Positions 6,275 to 14,539 of a stretch of 23,863 bases of DNA are shown here, in pieces (position 1 is the first letter of the stretch; each line of letters starts with the position of its first letter). The translations under genes and the position numbers were made by a program. The notes beneath the pieces were generated by a model that did not search any database, was not told the DNA's origin, and saw nothing but the letters and a program-made list of their open reading frames with translations. Source of the DNA: Bacteroidota bacterium (GTDB lineage: Bacteria > Bacteroidota > Bacteroidia > Chitinophagales > Chitinophagaceae); the NCBI GenBank assembly GCA_013414745.1, contig CP058707.1, positions 836,259 to 860,121 of the forward strand, in the 5' to 3' direction.

Positions 6275-8587
6275 TTACGGAGTAATCATTCCGACGAAAT
6301 TGTTGTTGTTCGGCTCCCAAATCAGGAAGTCTAAACCGTCAACAATACCGTCTCCATTGAAATCGGAAGTGATATACCCTGCGGCGAAATTGTTATTATC
6401 GGTTTCCCAATCGTTGAAATCCAGACCGTCAATAACGCCATCCTGGTTCACATCACCATTGTAAATCGCATACAGGCCTGAACCGCTCACATCAATCTGA
6501 TTGGAGCTATAGGCTTGTGTGGCAGCAGTTGTGAAATCGTAGGATGTAGATGTCGCCATTAATACAGGTGCAGCGCTCCATGTTTCAATGGAATTCCTTC
6601 CTTTCAGTACTATATAATAGCTGTTGCCGACTGCGGCTGCAGGGAAGGTACACACAATTTGACCATTGATACCCAGAACACCGCTGAAGGTGTGCGCAAG
6701 AGCATACGGAGGTGTGGCATCATGCAACTCAACAGTCACATTGTCCGCTTCCAATGAACTACCCACGCCATTTGAATTCAACAAGACGGGTTGCATGGCA
6801 CTTGTATTCACATCATAATACCCTTGTATCATGAAATTCGTAGTCACCGTAGCAGTACATGGAGCTACACTAATGTTTAAAACAGAAGTGGAAGTACAAC
6901 CATTCATACCCGTTGCAGTTACCGTATAAGCTGTTGTCGTGGTAGGTGTTACATTTACCGGACTACCGGTTAAACCACCCGGCTGCCATACAAAGGAAGT
7001 ACCTGCATTGGTTAAAATAGTCATATTCGGGCGAACCAAACTGGTAGCCACCGTACCTGCCGTATTTCCACAAGTATTGGAATTATCCTGGTAATAGCCG
7101 CGAACCATGGTTGCAGGTGTGGTGGTTCCATTTACATGGTCGTTGGTAGTATAAGCAATGCCACCACCGGTTGGATCATTCTCAAAACAAACACTAATCA
7201 CCAAATTGTTTACACCATCCCAAACAAAAGGGGTGCTGAAGGAATGGGTATTATTTCCTGCTGTAGTAATATAGTTAGTTGGTCCCCAAACCGTCGTGTA
7301 CGAACCAACTAAAGTGGCATCCGCTGAAGATAAATTCGTTGAACTCGAATGTGCCATTTTAATGGTGTAATTTTTAAAATCACCCGCTGTATTATAGGCA
7401 TTCGATGTGGAGTTCTTAGCCACCACATTAAAAGTTAAACTGTTCATCGGACCGGCACCGACTCCGGCAGCAATTAATTCTGAAGCAAGAATTAAATATT
7501 GCGTCCGCTGACCTTCATAGAAATGAGAATAAGGGGTCAGGGCATTCCCCGATACCAATGTAGTTCCGGTTCCTGACTGATAGTTCACTTCAGAAACTGC
7601 GGTAAGGGTTGACGAACCTCCTCCGCATGGGAAGGAATTCACTGAGGCAGATGCCGCCAATGCCGGTGCAGGATTCACCACTACGGACAAAGTGGCTACA
7701 TCTGCGCATCCAGCGTATGCACCAGATGTATTGTCCACAGCTGTTACCGTATACACTGTATTTGACAGCGGACTTACTGTTTGTGCAGGGCCACTCAGAT
7801 TACCTGGTTGCCAGGTGTAGGTATAATTCGGATCATTAGCACTGGTTACATTTAAATTGGTCGTTATCCCCTGACAAATCGTTGCATTGGAAATGGTAGC
7901 GCTAATCGAAGGCGAACTATTTACAGTAGCCACAACCGGCTGTCGTGGGCTTTCACATCCGACAGAAATTTGCCAATCGTAGAAGTAATAATAATAAATT
8001 GAAGATGCTCCACTGGTATAGGCCGAGGTAATACTTGCAACACCTGGATACGTATATGGATACGTATATCCAGTAGAAGCTTCACGAATAAAACCCGTAA
8101 GACCACCACCTGATGCTGAAGTGAATACCAAACGATAATTGCTTCCCGTTGCAGGTATGGTGAAATTTAAAGGAACTACTGTTTTAATGCCCGGATTTGT
8201 TGAAGTTGGTAAAGAAACCGTGGCAGATTGCAATATCGTACCAGCGGCATCTTTTAATGCAATAGTTGTTGTAGCATTACCGCTTGGTGTAGTTGCCACT
8301 GGATACACTGCCACAGAATTAAGTGTAAAAGGAGCTGCCGCATCAAACATTAAACCAATGTCACTGTATCCAGAATTGGTTGTACTACCTACACGGTCTG
8401 TTAATCCGAAAGAAGCACTGGTGAATCCATTGGTAGCCGAAGCATAATAGGTTGTCGTGCTGGAAATTGAAGGTGTATTAAAGGAGGTTCCACTTCCCAA
8501 TGCGACACCTCCTACTGAATTGGCAAACCAGGTCACCGTTGACGACGGATCGCAGTAGCTTGTAACTGCACAGAACCTGTTCCACAT
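6275..8587 (-). CDS. Gene D, open segment 6: second copy of duplicated module, ELIAAG domain and EF-hand C-terminus
   Basis: In frame from STVTWFANSVGG. It contains the second NSGYSDIGLMFDAAAPF module, an Ig domain (YTWQPGNLSGPAQTVSP), a domain with QYLILASELIAAGVGAGP and FVWDGVNNLVISVCFEND, and an Ig domain (VWQPGGLTGSPVNVTP). It closes with the C-terminal domain shared with gene F: FMIQGYYDVNTSAMQPVLL, VTVELHDATPPYALAH, YYIVLKGRNSIETWS, two EF-hand loops and FVGMITP. Confidence 0.85.
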   Translation of the reverse strand: MWNRFCAVTSYCDPSSTVTWFANSVGGVALGSGTSFNTPSISSTTTYYASATNGFTSASFGLTDRVGSTTNSGYSDIGLMFDAAAPFTLNSVAVYPVATTPSGNATTTIALKDAAGTILQSATVSLPTSTNPGIKTVVPLNFTIPATGSNYRLVFTSASGGGLTGFIREASTGYTYPYTYPGVASITSAYTSGASSIYYYYFYDWQISVGCESPRQPVVATVNSSPSISATISNATICQGITTNLNVTSANDPNYTYTWQPGNLSGPAQTVSPLSNTVYTVTAVDNTSGAYAGCADVATLSVVVNPAPALAASASVNSFPCGGGSSTLTAVSEVNYQSGTGTTLVSGNALTPYSHFYEGQRTQYLILASELIAAGVGAGPMNSLTFNVVAKNSTSNAYNTAGDFKNYTIKMAHSSSTNLSSADATLVGSYTTVWGPTNYITTAGNNTHSFSTPFVWDGVNNLVISVCFENDPTGGGIAYTTNDHVNGTTTPATMVRGYYQDNSNTCGNTAGTVATSLVRPNMTILTNAGTSFVWQPGGLTGSPVNVTPTTTTAYTVTATGMNGCTSTSVLNISVAPCTATVTTNFMIQGYYDVNTSAMQPVLLNSNGVGSSLEADNVTVELHDATPPYALAHTFSGVLGINGQIVCTFPAAAVGNSYYIVLKGRNSIETWSAAPVLMATSTSYDFTTAATQAYSSNQIDVSGSGLYAIYNGDVNQDGVIDGLDFNDWETDNNNFAAGYITSDFNGDGIVDGLDFLIWEPNNNNFVGMITP

Positions 8588-11500
8588 CGGCTACCCGGTG
8601 TCGTTGTCAATAACTGAGGATTTGTCACCATCACTGAAACGGTTGGATTCAACTGACATGTAGTTCCAGCACCATCCTTAAATACCACCCCATACCAAAA
8701 GCTCGTAGATGTACTTGGAGCGGAATAGGTAGAGTTTACTGCACTAGGAATATCCGTATAAGAACCAGATAAACCGGTACTTGAAACTTGCCATTGAATA
8801 CTTCCTGCTCCGTATCCAGTTGTTGGACTCAAACTTAAATCAGCTGTACCGCTAACACAGATGCTAGCCGGAGCCGACGATGCGGTAGCGGCAGGCATAA
8901 CAGTAACCGTGGAGGTGGCAAAATTCTGACACAGCGATGCAGTATTTAAAGCGTTGACCGTATATGTGGTAACACTTCCCACATTGTTCTTCACATAAAC
9001 CGTTTGGAAGTTACCTCCGGTATACGGAATCGTCGCAGCGGCATCCTCATACAATCCCGTGTTTGGTGACCAGACAACCGATCAAAATCTCCCGGAGTGG
9101 CTATTGCACTGATTGGATACACTTCATTATTGCAGATGGTTTGAGAAGCGGTTGCACTTAAGGATGGAGAAGGCGTAACTGTTCCTGTTACAGGTACGCG
9201 ACTACTTTCACAAGCTGTACTCACCTGCCAATCGTAGAAATAATAATAGTACAATGCAGATGCACCACTGGTATAGGCAGAGGTAATGCTACCAACACCT
9301 GCCAACGTGTAAGGATAGGTGTATCCCGTAGACGATTCGCGAATAAAACCGCTAATACCACCACCGCTGGCTGATGCAAATACCAAACGGTAATTGGTAC
9401 CTGCAGCAGGCACTACAAAATTCAACGGAATGGTTGTTTTAACACCCGGTGATACCGATGTGGGTACAGAAACTATAGTACTTTGTAACACCGTACCCGC
9501 AGAATTTTTTAACTGAATCGTAGCAGTTACGTTTCCGCTAGGTGTAGTGGCCACCGGATAAATCGCTACTGAGTTAATCGTGAATGAATTGAACGCATCA
9601 AACATCAAACCAATATCCGAATAACCTGAATTCGTAGTAGCTCCAACCCGGTTTGGTAAACCCAGGGTACCTGTTACGCCACCATCTGCCGAAGCAACAT
9701 AGTAGGTAGTCGTTGAGGCAATGGTTGGTGAATACGCTGTACCGGTAAACAAGGTTGTTCCGCCTGTTGCTGATGCATACCAGTTAATCGCCGGGCTGGC
9801 TGAAGAGGCTGTTAAATTCACCACACCGGCTCCGCAACGGGTATCTCCGGTAACTGTCGGTGGATCCTGCATCGTAAATGTTCCTACGGTTGCACTGGCA
9901 GTTTGACTGGCATTGTCTGTTACAACCACACTCACTGTTCCGGCATACAAAGGTTGAAATTTATTGTTGGTAACCGTCAGGGTATAAGGTGTTCCATATC
10001 CAGTTGGTGTTAAGGTATAGACATAAGTGTAAGGGGGACATCCACCAGTCACCGGAACCGTTACGGTGATAGAGTCAATCGCACAAGCTATAGTTGGTGA
10101 TAAGGATGTAGTTCCGATACTTGGTGCCGTTGTATTTTGAGTAACTGTTACTGAATTTGTGAAGGTACATCCTGTGGCATCCGTGGCTGTTACATTGTAA
10201 GTCTGAGAAGGGCCTCCACTGAATGGAACAGGAATGGTCAACGGATTGGTAGTACCCACTGAATTAGTGCCATCATCCCAGTTATACGTTAAGCCTGGAA
10301 TACCTTTGTAGCCCGTAAATGTAATAGTTGGACGTGTAGTGGTCGTGGTGGCTGTGGTTGTAGCACATCCCAGCGCATTGGCCGCATAGGCAGCGGATGC
10401 GGATGGTCCGGCATGGTAGTTCACACTTAAAATTGGTGTTAAGCCTACCACATCATGGCAAATTTCGATCACCACATTGCTTGTACCATTCCATGTAAAT
10501 GGTGTTGTAAACGTTATCTGGTTGGGGCCCGTTACGGCATTATAAGTTCCCGATGGGCGAACAATGTTAGATGCATCCGGGCTCCAGGCCGTTGTGAGTG
10601 CAGTTGCCGCAGTATGCCCCATCTTAACCGTAAATCCTGGAATGGACAATGAACCTGCTGTTGTCACATTAAAAGAAACTGCAGAAATGTCTCCGGCAAC
10701 CATACCCTGAGCACTCAACTCTGCCGCTGTATACAAAAACTGTACACGACGTGCCAGAGTTGCACTTCCGTAAAACGGCGAAGTGGTGGTTGATGACAGT
10801 GTACCTGTTCCTACTGTGGCTGTTCCTGGATTTGAAAACAAAGTACTCAGTGTTACATTGTTATTCAGGCAAACCGATGTCGGAGATGCAGATATCGTTG
10901 TTGCCGGTAAAGGGTTGATACTATAGGTCTTCACTCCGCTGACCGGGAAAGCTCCTGAGGTCAGCGCCACCGATGTCGGACAATAGCCGGCATTGTAAAT
11001 CACTGAATTTGCACCAACGTTCACCGTAGCGGCCATATCCTCAGCAACAACAAAATACTCTATTGTATTTCCGGCAGTTGGTGTTGAAGTTAACAAGGTA
11101 TAGTCGATAGTAAACGAGTAAGGAGAATTCGGATCAGAAGTTTCCACGTATTTCCATCCATTGTCGCCAGCGGTGTTTCCTGAAATGGCGTTGGCTTCAG
11201 TAGATAACTTATAATACAAACGAGGTGCAGAACCGGATTGGAATTCACGCCACTACCATCGGTAATGACTGTTGAAAGAAGTGGTTGTAAGGCACAATTT
11301 TGTGTACCAATATTGGTAAACGAAATAGCGGGGCCAGCCGCGTCGGTGGCTGTACCGCTAAATTCTGCAGCCCAATATCCGGTGTTGCCCCACGGGCTAC
11401 ATTATAATAATCGTTCGCAATGAGTGGTGTAGTCGTCGTGCTGGCGCCTGCTTCGGCATAACTCGCACCTCCCGGTGTATATTCGCCGGCTGCTCCCGCC

Positions 11501-13687
11501 AGGTTATCTTCAGAAAAACTACCCGCATCACCTTTCCAGGCTTTAAATACTCCACAGGCTGTATTGAATCCCGGATCTGCTGTACCTGTACTTCCGCCGG
11601 CTATGTAATACACATTGGTGGCCGTACTTAAAGTAGTTCCTTCTCCGAAAATGTAAGGGGACGAATAAATATTATTTGACATCACCACACTCGTAGGATT
11701 GGTACCATTTACCCCAGCAGTCGCACGACGTACTGATGCAAAATAGGCATCACCTGCCGCAGTGCCATTCATGTGAATGATATTATTCTGAATGTTGGCA
11801 TTTACGGTATTGGTAACCTGAATTCCTGCACCACCGAACAATACACCAATTGAACTTAATGGACCGGTTGACCCAGCATAAATCGTGTTGTGTAAAACAT
11901 TCACTGTGGTTCCGGAACTTAAATTAATTCCGATAATCGCAGTCGCAGAATTAGCATTCGGATTGCGTAAATCAGAAAGCATATTATTATAAATATTCAC
12001 GGTTGTTCCTCCAGACAATAACAAACCAGTTACCGTTCCGCTACTTTGATTCGCAGACAGGTTATACACCCGGTTGTTATAAACATCACTTTGTTGACTC
12101 GTCGAAGTGTTCAGCCCAATCACCTGTCCAGTTGTTGTGCTACCCACCGCAAATTGCAAATTATTCACATTGTTATTGGCCATCGTGAGAATACCTCCTG
12201 TAGAGGTGACTGAGACAAAAATACCCCGTACCGATGATGCTGTGCTCGTGCTTGTTCCGGACATGTTGATATTTTTCACCGTATTCCCCGTGATGATAGA
12301 TCCTTTTGATGATGAAGAATTATAAATCCCGTAAAACGTACTTGAACCGCTGGCTGAATTATTCGTGATGGTAAAGTCCGAAATCATATTATTCCGAACC
12401 TTCACCGTATCACTCGTTAAAACATATATGCCATAAAAAGTTCCGCTATTCCCCTTAGTAAGATTCGTGAAGGTGTTATTGTCTATCACAATATTACGGT
12501 CATTACTTCCCGATACCGCAGAGGTTTGATAAATCAGATAACAAGTTCCTGTTGTCACCGGAAGATTCTGATTCGTAATTGTATTATTGCTTACTTCAAG
12601 ATCAAGAGCCCCGTTACCGCCCGAGTAGGTGCCATACAACACCTGTATCCCTCCGGATGTAATACTCGGGAAAGATCCAAACGTTATTGTATTCCCGTTC
12701 ATCTGACGGGAACTTCCTATGCTGGTATAGTTAATCCCATTTGTAGTTGATGTTGTTACGTTTGCCTGAAGCAACATCGTATTATTGTTCGCTTCCTGAC
12801 GCCCCCACAGTTGGTAGAGGCAAACGCAATGTAGTTTGTAGTAGTTTGTGTAGCAGCCCCAGAACAATTGTTGTTGTTAAAAATCAAACTATCCAGACGT
12901 TGCGCATATAATCCATAAGATGTCGATGCGGCACCACCAATATTAGACATCGTATTACCAGTAACAATCAATGCACGACCATTGGCTCCGGTAGATCCGT
13001 TAAAGCAACATAGGTATACCCGCTCGCAAAATTATTATTCGTCACATAAATGTAACGGTTCATTTGTGTAGGATCGGTTGCAAACGATGAATGCGCAAGC
13101 AAAGTAGCTGATGTATAGATAGCCGGTGATACCTGAATAGTAGCTCCTCCGGTACCTGACTCTGTCATATTGAACGTATTGTTCTCGATATAAATGTACT
13201 GACATCCGTCAAAGGGTGACGCGCTCAAGCGGTTGTAACAACCAATCGCATTCTCCAACGTTGCAGAAGATGTCGTATTGCTTAGCTGTTCGTTAAACGT
13301 GAAATTCTTAATCGTTACGTAGTCCGGACCATTTAATGCAATGATGGCATCATTTGAACCCGTTGTTTGGCTACCAGCACGAGTTCCGGCAAAATTGGCA
13401 TTGATGGCAAATCCATTGCCATCAATCACCACCGGATTGGCAGCTGTACTGGCGGCTGCGCCAACACTTAGGGTGGCAGAACCAATTTGCAAAGTGGCTG
13501 TCAGAGTCTGGTTGGCACCGATAACTATCGTTACCCCACCTGATCCAACACCCTGCGTGTTCAGAGCGGATACTGCACTCTGAATATCCGGATAATCACC
13601 CGGAACATTCTTGGTACCCGTCAACTGGGCTTGTGCCAATGCAGTTGTAAGCAGTAGCACCAGCACAAAGAGTAGTTGTTTCTTCAT
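6275..13687 (-). CDS. Gene D: giant beta-helix and multi-Ig surface protein with EF-hand C-terminus, frameshifted (reconstructed span)
   Basis: About 2470 residues from ATG 13687 (signal peptide MKKQLLFVLVLLLTTALAQA) to TAA 6275-6277. The N-terminal third is a right-handed parallel beta-helix: entry motif LTGTKNVPGDYPDIQSAVSA, then many NNxI/NNxF turns (IVIDNNTFTNL, VKVRNNMISDF, VNIYNNMLSDL), closing at GATPDIG near 11365. Then come an Ig-like domain, two copies of an ELSAQG-type domain (about 10910-10300 and 7640-7010), and two copies of a 740 bp Ig plus NSGYSDIGLMFD module. The C-terminus is GYYDVNTSAMQPVLLNS, then EF-hand loops DVNQDGVIDGLDF and DFNGDGIVDGLDF and the end NNNNFVGMITP. No T9SS type-A tail is present. 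Frame changes fall near 12990, 12800, 11365, 11225, 9075 and 8555. Likely a very large adhesin or filament; no catalytic residues recognised. Confidence 0.8.
7875..8612 (-). repeat. Internal duplication in gene D, copy 2
   Basis: Matches copy 1: SRCGTGSVQLQATA, WFANSVGGVALG, NSGYSDIGLMFD, YPVATTPSGN, FIREASTGYTYPYT, YYYYFYDWQISVGCESPRQP. About 570 bp of other Ig-like sequence lies between the copies. Confidence 0.9.
8533..9054 (-). CDS. Gene D, open segment 5: two Ig-like domains
   Basis: YEDAAATIPYTGGNFQTVYV and YTVNALNTASLCQNFATSTV form the end of one Ig-like domain. ASICVSGTADLSLSP to SIQWQVSSTGLSGSYTDI and WYGVVFKDGAGTTCQ form another. It ends entering the second copy of the duplicated module at SRCGTGSVQLQATA, where the frame shifts. 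Confidence 0.75.
   Translation of the reverse strand: MYEDAAATIPYTGGNFQTVYVKNNVGSVTTYTVNALNTASLCQNFATSTVTVMPAATASSAPASICVSGTADLSLSPTTGYGAGSIQWQVSSTGLSGSYTDIPSAVNSTYSAPSTSTSFWYGVVFKDGAGTTCQLNPTVSVMVTNPQLLTTTPGSRCGTGSVQLQATAIRRQR
8991..11219 (-). CDS. Gene D, open segment 4: Ig-like and ELSAQG-type domains, first copy of the duplicated module
   Basis: Starts in an Ig-like domain that commonly follows such beta-helices (YKLSTEANAIS ... IEYFVVAEDMAAT). Next is a domain with VQFLYTAAELSAQGMVAGD, FTVKMGHTAA and FTTPFTWNGTSNVVIEICHD. Then come Ig-like domains (YNWDDGTNS, YNVTATDATGC), an Ig with TRCGAGVVNLTASS, and the NSGYSDIGLMFDAFNSF module. The last 25 or so residues after DFDRL are out of frame. 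Confidence 0.8.
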   Translation of the reverse strand: MYYKLSTEANAISGNTAGDNGWKYVETSDPNSPYSFTIDYTLLTSTPTAGNTIEYFVVAEDMAATVNVGANSVIYNAGYCPTSVALTSGAFPVSGVKTYSINPLPATTISASPTSVCLNNNVTLSTLFSNPGTATVGTGTLSSTTTSPFYGSATLARRVQFLYTAAELSAQGMVAGDISAVSFNVTTAGSLSIPGFTVKMGHTAATALTTAWSPDASNIVRPSGTYNAVTGPNQITFTTPFTWNGTSNVVIEICHDVVGLTPILSVNYHAGPSASAAYAANALGCATTTATTTTTRPTITFTGYKGIPGLTYNWDDGTNSVGTTNPLTIPVPFSGGPSQTYNVTATDATGCTFTNSVTVTQNTTAPSIGTTSLSPTIACAIDSITVTVPVTGGCPPYTYVYTLTPTGYGTPYTLTVTNNKFQPLYAGTVSVVVTDNASQTASATVGTFTMQDPPTVTGDTRCGAGVVNLTASSASPAINWYASATGGTTLFTGTAYSPTIASTTTYYVASADGGVTGTLGLPNRVGATTNSGYSDIGLMFDAFNSFTINSVAIYPVATTPSGNVTATIQLKNSAGTVLQSTIVSVPTSVSPGVKTTIPLNFVVPAAGTNYRLVFASASGGGISGFIRESSTGYTYPYTLAGVGSITSAYTSGASALYYYYFYDWQVSTACESSRVPVTGTVTPSPSLSATASQTICNNEVYPISAIATPGDFDRLSGHQTRDCMRMPLRRFRIPEVTSKRFM
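9140..9870 (-). repeat. Internal duplication in gene D, copy 1
   Basis: About 730 bp coding TRCGAGVVNLTASS through WYASATGGTTLF, NSGYSDIGLMFD, YPVATTPSGN, FIRESSTGYTYPYT and YYYYFYDWQVSTACESSRVP. It is closely similar to copy 2 at 7875-8612 in both protein and DNA. Confidence 0.9.
11245..12867 (-). CDS. Gene D, open segment 3: main body of the beta-helix
   Basis: About 500 residues of beta-helix turns with strongly repeated Asn: NNTITNQNL, IVIDNNTFTNLTKGN, KVRNNMISDF, IITGNTVKNINM, VYNNRVYNLSANQ, IYNNMLSDLRNP, VLHNTIYAG, NIQNNIIHMNG. It closes with DPGFNTACGVFKAWKG, a loop rich in GASYAEAG, and YYNVARGATPDIG. After that the frame is lost; the neighbouring frame reads AAEFSGTATDAAGPAISF. Confidence 0.85.
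   Translation of the reverse strand: MFWGCYTNYYKLHCVCLYQLWGRQEANNNTMLLQANVTTSTTNGINYTSIGSSRQMNGNTITFGSFPSITSGGIQVLYGTYSGGNGALDLEVSNNTITNQNLPVTTGTCYLIYQTSAVSGSNDRNIVIDNNTFTNLTKGNSGTFYGIYVLTSDTVKVRNNMISDFTITNNSASGSSTFYGIYNSSSSKGSIITGNTVKNINMSGTSTSTASSVRGIFVSVTSTGGILTMANNNVNNLQFAVGSTTTGQVIGLNTSTSQQSDVYNNRVYNLSANQSSGTVTGLLLSGGTTVNIYNNMLSDLRNPNANSATAIIGINLSSGTTVNVLHNTIYAGSTGPLSSIGVLFGGAGIQVTNTVNANIQNNIIHMNGTAAGDAYFASVRRATAGVNGTNPTSVVMSNNIYSSPYIFGEGTTLSTATNVYYIAGGSTGTADPGFNTACGVFKAWKGDAGSFSEDNLAGAAGEYTPGGASYAEAGASTTTTPLIANDYYNVARGATPDIGLQNLAVQPPTRLAPLFRLPILVHKIVPYNHFFQQSLPMVVA
12756..12971 (-). CDS. Gene D, open segment 2: beta-helix continuation
   Basis: MIVTGNTMSNIGGAASTSYG, then LDSLIFNNNNCSG and IAFASTNCGG, in register with the beta-helix turns on either side. 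The last 15 or so residues after GG are out of frame; the next segment resumes at QEANNNTMLLQ. Confidence 0.65.
   Translation of the reverse strand: MIVTGNTMSNIGGAASTSYGLYAQRLDSLIFNNNNCSGAATQTTTNYIAFASTNCGGVRKRTIIRCCFRQT
12968..13687 (-). CDS. Gene D, open segment 1: signal peptide and beta-helix entry
   Basis: Signal peptide to about residue 20, then the start of a beta-helix: SAVSALNTQGVGSGGVTIVI, VVIDGNGFAINANF, YVTIKNFTFNE, YIYIENNTFNM, YIYVTNNNFASG. It runs off frame after VALTD; restoring one base gives STGANGRALIVTGNTMSN, which joins the next segment. Confidence 0.85.
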   Translation of the reverse strand: MKKQLLFVLVLLLTTALAQAQLTGTKNVPGDYPDIQSAVSALNTQGVGSGGVTIVIGANQTLTATLQIGSATLSVGAAASTAANPVVIDGNGFAINANFAGTRAGSQTTGSNDAIIALNGPDYVTIKNFTFNEQLSNTTSSATLENAIGCYNRLSASPFDGCQYIYIENNTFNMTESGTGGATIQVSPAIYTSATLLAHSSFATDPTQMNRYIYVTNNNFASGYTYVALTDLPEPMVVH

Positions 13688-13874
13688 GTGTATGTTTGTT
13701 TAAAAGTAACTTTTTGGGTCCACGTCGTGTCGTTTCGGTTTTTGACCTCTCCCCCGACAGAAATTTAACATGGAATGTATGCAATTTAAATAAACTTTTG
13801 AGGCCAGGCTTCATTTTGTAGAATTTTATTCACATAATTTTTTCCTTTATGAGTTGATGCCATACCGGGGATCG

Positions 13875-13907
13875 AAAAATGAGGCGCGCCAGTGGCGCGC
13901 CCCATTT
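13875..13907 (-). terminator. Rho-independent terminator of gene E
   Basis: On the minus strand AAATGGGGCGCGCC pairs with GGCGCGCCTCATTT (14 bp, one G.U) around a 3-nt ACT loop, followed by a T5 run. Each arm contains the self-complementary octamer GGCGCGCC. It lies about 27 nt after the stop of E. The remaining 187 nt up to the ATG of D must carry any promoter for D; I recognise no clear element there. Confidence 0.85.
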
Positions 13908-13933
13908 CTATCAATTAAAGTGTTCTACTTTAA

Positions 13934-14539
13934 TTAGTCTTGCTTGTTGACTTTGCTGATATGAGTCAGCTTATCATTTGCAAATACCTGTACTTGATAA
14001 ACACCAGAAGCCACATCGCTGAGGTTAACAGTCAATGTATTTACTCCGATTTCAGCATTTGCCTGGATTTGTTTCACCAGACGTCCGCTCATATCAAATA
14101 CTTTTACCACAGTGTTCTGAGCAATTTCAGAAGTTACTTCAACAGTCAGCAGATCGCGAACCGGGTTCGGATATACCATCACATTGTTAACCAATGATTC
14201 TGTTTCCATATCAACTGCTTGTTTGCTCGACAATGTTGTGAAGGCATCAATTACACTCCAAGGACCTGCTGCATTACCTGTACAAACGGCACGAACTTGC
14301 CATTCGTAGTTCGTAGCCAATGCCAATCCGGTGATTGTTTTAGCTACGGCAGGAGCAGCCTGAGTACCTCCGTTAGTCCAAGAACCAGCACCAAATACGC
14401 GGTAACGAACCTGGTAGTAAGAAGCACCAGCTACAGCAGTCCAGTTCAGTTTAGCCGTTGTTCCGGTTACAGGAGCAGCAAACAAACCTGAAGGTGTTCC
14501 GCAAGGAGCCGTGGTTGTGAACACGGTATTGATCCCCAA
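13934..14539 (-). CDS. Gene E, open segment 5: second FN3 domain and T9SS tail
   Basis: NTVFTTTAPCGTPSGLFAAP, then FN3 (KLNWTAVAGASYYQVRYR, YEWQVRAVCTGN, IDAFTTLSSKQ) and the type-A tail VMVYPNPVRDLLTVEV, VVKVFDMSGRLVKQIQ, ASGVYQVQVFANDKLTHISK. Confidence 0.9.
   Translation of the reverse strand: MGINTVFTTTAPCGTPSGLFAAPVTGTTAKLNWTAVAGASYYQVRYRVFGAGSWTNGGTQAAPAVAKTITGLALATNYEWQVRAVCTGNAAGPWSVIDAFTTLSSKQAVDMETESLVNNVMVYPNPVRDLLTVEVTSEIAQNTVVKVFDMSGRLVKQIQANAEIGVNTLTVNLSDVASGVYQVQVFANDKLTHISKVNKQD

Noticed and set aside
6275..6500. Cellulosome dockerin in genes D and F
   Set aside because: The calcium loops look dockerin-like, but there are no glycoside hydrolase domains and no cohesin in the window. 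I describe them only as EF-hand loops.
8139..8447. Plus-strand open frames inside the large genes (also 12107-12325, 14879-15091, 3283-3639, 21272-21580)
   Set aside because: They are antisense to recognisable domains, show no family pattern and arise from the low stop content of the opposite strand of Thr/Ser/Gly-rich genes.
11370..13620. Pectate lyase or other polysaccharide-cleaving enzyme in the beta-helix of gene D
   Set aside because: I see the beta-helix turns but no catalytic residue pattern of a lyase or hydrolase, and the Asn-rich turns fit a structural or adhesive helix.
13877..13907. GGCGCGCC pair as a recombination or attachment site
   Set aside because: Position just after a stop codon, the 3-nt loop and the following T-run fit a terminator. 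No integrase or second copy is present.
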